Source: Streptomyces sclerotialus (GTDB lineage Bacteria > Actinomycetota > Actinomycetes > Streptomycetales > Streptomycetaceae). From it: a DNA stretch of 64,000 bases. The position numbers were made by a program, and so were the translations under genes. The notes under the pieces were generated by a model. That model was not told where the DNA came from, made no database searches, and saw only the letters and a list, made by a program, of their open reading frames with translations. Where the stretch lies: assembly GCF_040907265.1 (NCBI RefSeq), contig NZ_JBFOHP010000002.1, forward strand, positions 1,240,001-1,304,000, written 5' to 3'. Shown in pieces: positions 61,533-64,000 of this stretch (position 1 is its first letter; the number at the start of each line of letters is the position of its first letter).

Positions 61533-64000
<2,468 letters not shown>

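Overview
The window is high-GC (about 70% or more) with strong G/C preference at third codon positions, dense 4-bp start/stop overlaps, GTG starts, TTA codons confined to a few genes and families typical of soil actinomycetes. It is almost certainly a Streptomyces chromosome. No insertion sequence, prophage, CRISPR array, rRNA or tRNA was seen.

Layout. (1) 0-1.6 kb: a nickel-type quercetinase (queD) translationally coupled to an esterase, behind two perfect inverted-repeat operators and a divergent gene that leaves the window. (2) 1.7-36.3 kb: a very large pectin / rhamnogalacturonan-I locus. A LuxR-type regulator and a secreted cutinase come first. Then follows a tightly packed minus-strand array (about 20.1 to 5.8 kb) with a GntR regulator, an acid-sugar catabolic pair (DHDPS family and IlvD/Edd dehydratase), an ABC sugar importer, cytoplasmic Gfo/Idh, DUF6807 and GH43 proteins, a pectate lyase-pectinesterase fusion, an acetylesterase and a pectate lyase. 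Next are a PL3 pectate lyase, an ECF sigma factor with its membrane partner, and a second operon for RG-I: PL11 lyase, CE12 esterase, exo-RG lyase, YesL protein and a second importer. A LacI-manD-uxuB operon funnels uronic acids to 2-keto-3-deoxygluconate. (3) 36.5-41.9 kb: S9 peptidase, LysR, Rieske lipoprotein, an isochorismatase-fold protein lacking its catalytic residues, and an FMN-type protein. (4) 41.9-47.9 kb: malonate locus: GntR regulator, MatC-type carrier, malonyl-CoA synthetase MatB and an orphan carboxyltransferase. (5) 48-64 kb: LysR/EamA pair, MocR-PPOX-PaiB group, a second EamA transporter, Clp-N protein, PadR, PhzF, CPBP, a GCS2-family ligase, two small Streptomyces proteins and the 3' part of gcvP.

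How it fits together. Secreted cutinase, PL1, PL3, CE8, CE12, PL11 and exo-lyase would strip the plant cuticle and cut homogalacturonan and RG-I outside the cell. Two binding-protein importers without their own ATPase (presumably sharing a general sugar ATPase such as MsiK) bring in oligomers. Cytoplasmic GH43 and the oxidoreductase/dehydratase genes process the sugars, and UxuB plus ManD handle uronates. Four TTA codons in and beside this locus suggest bldA-dependent developmental timing. From about 35 to 55 kb the DNA is unusually rich in short tandem repeats, both between genes and inside coding tails, which the pectin region is not.
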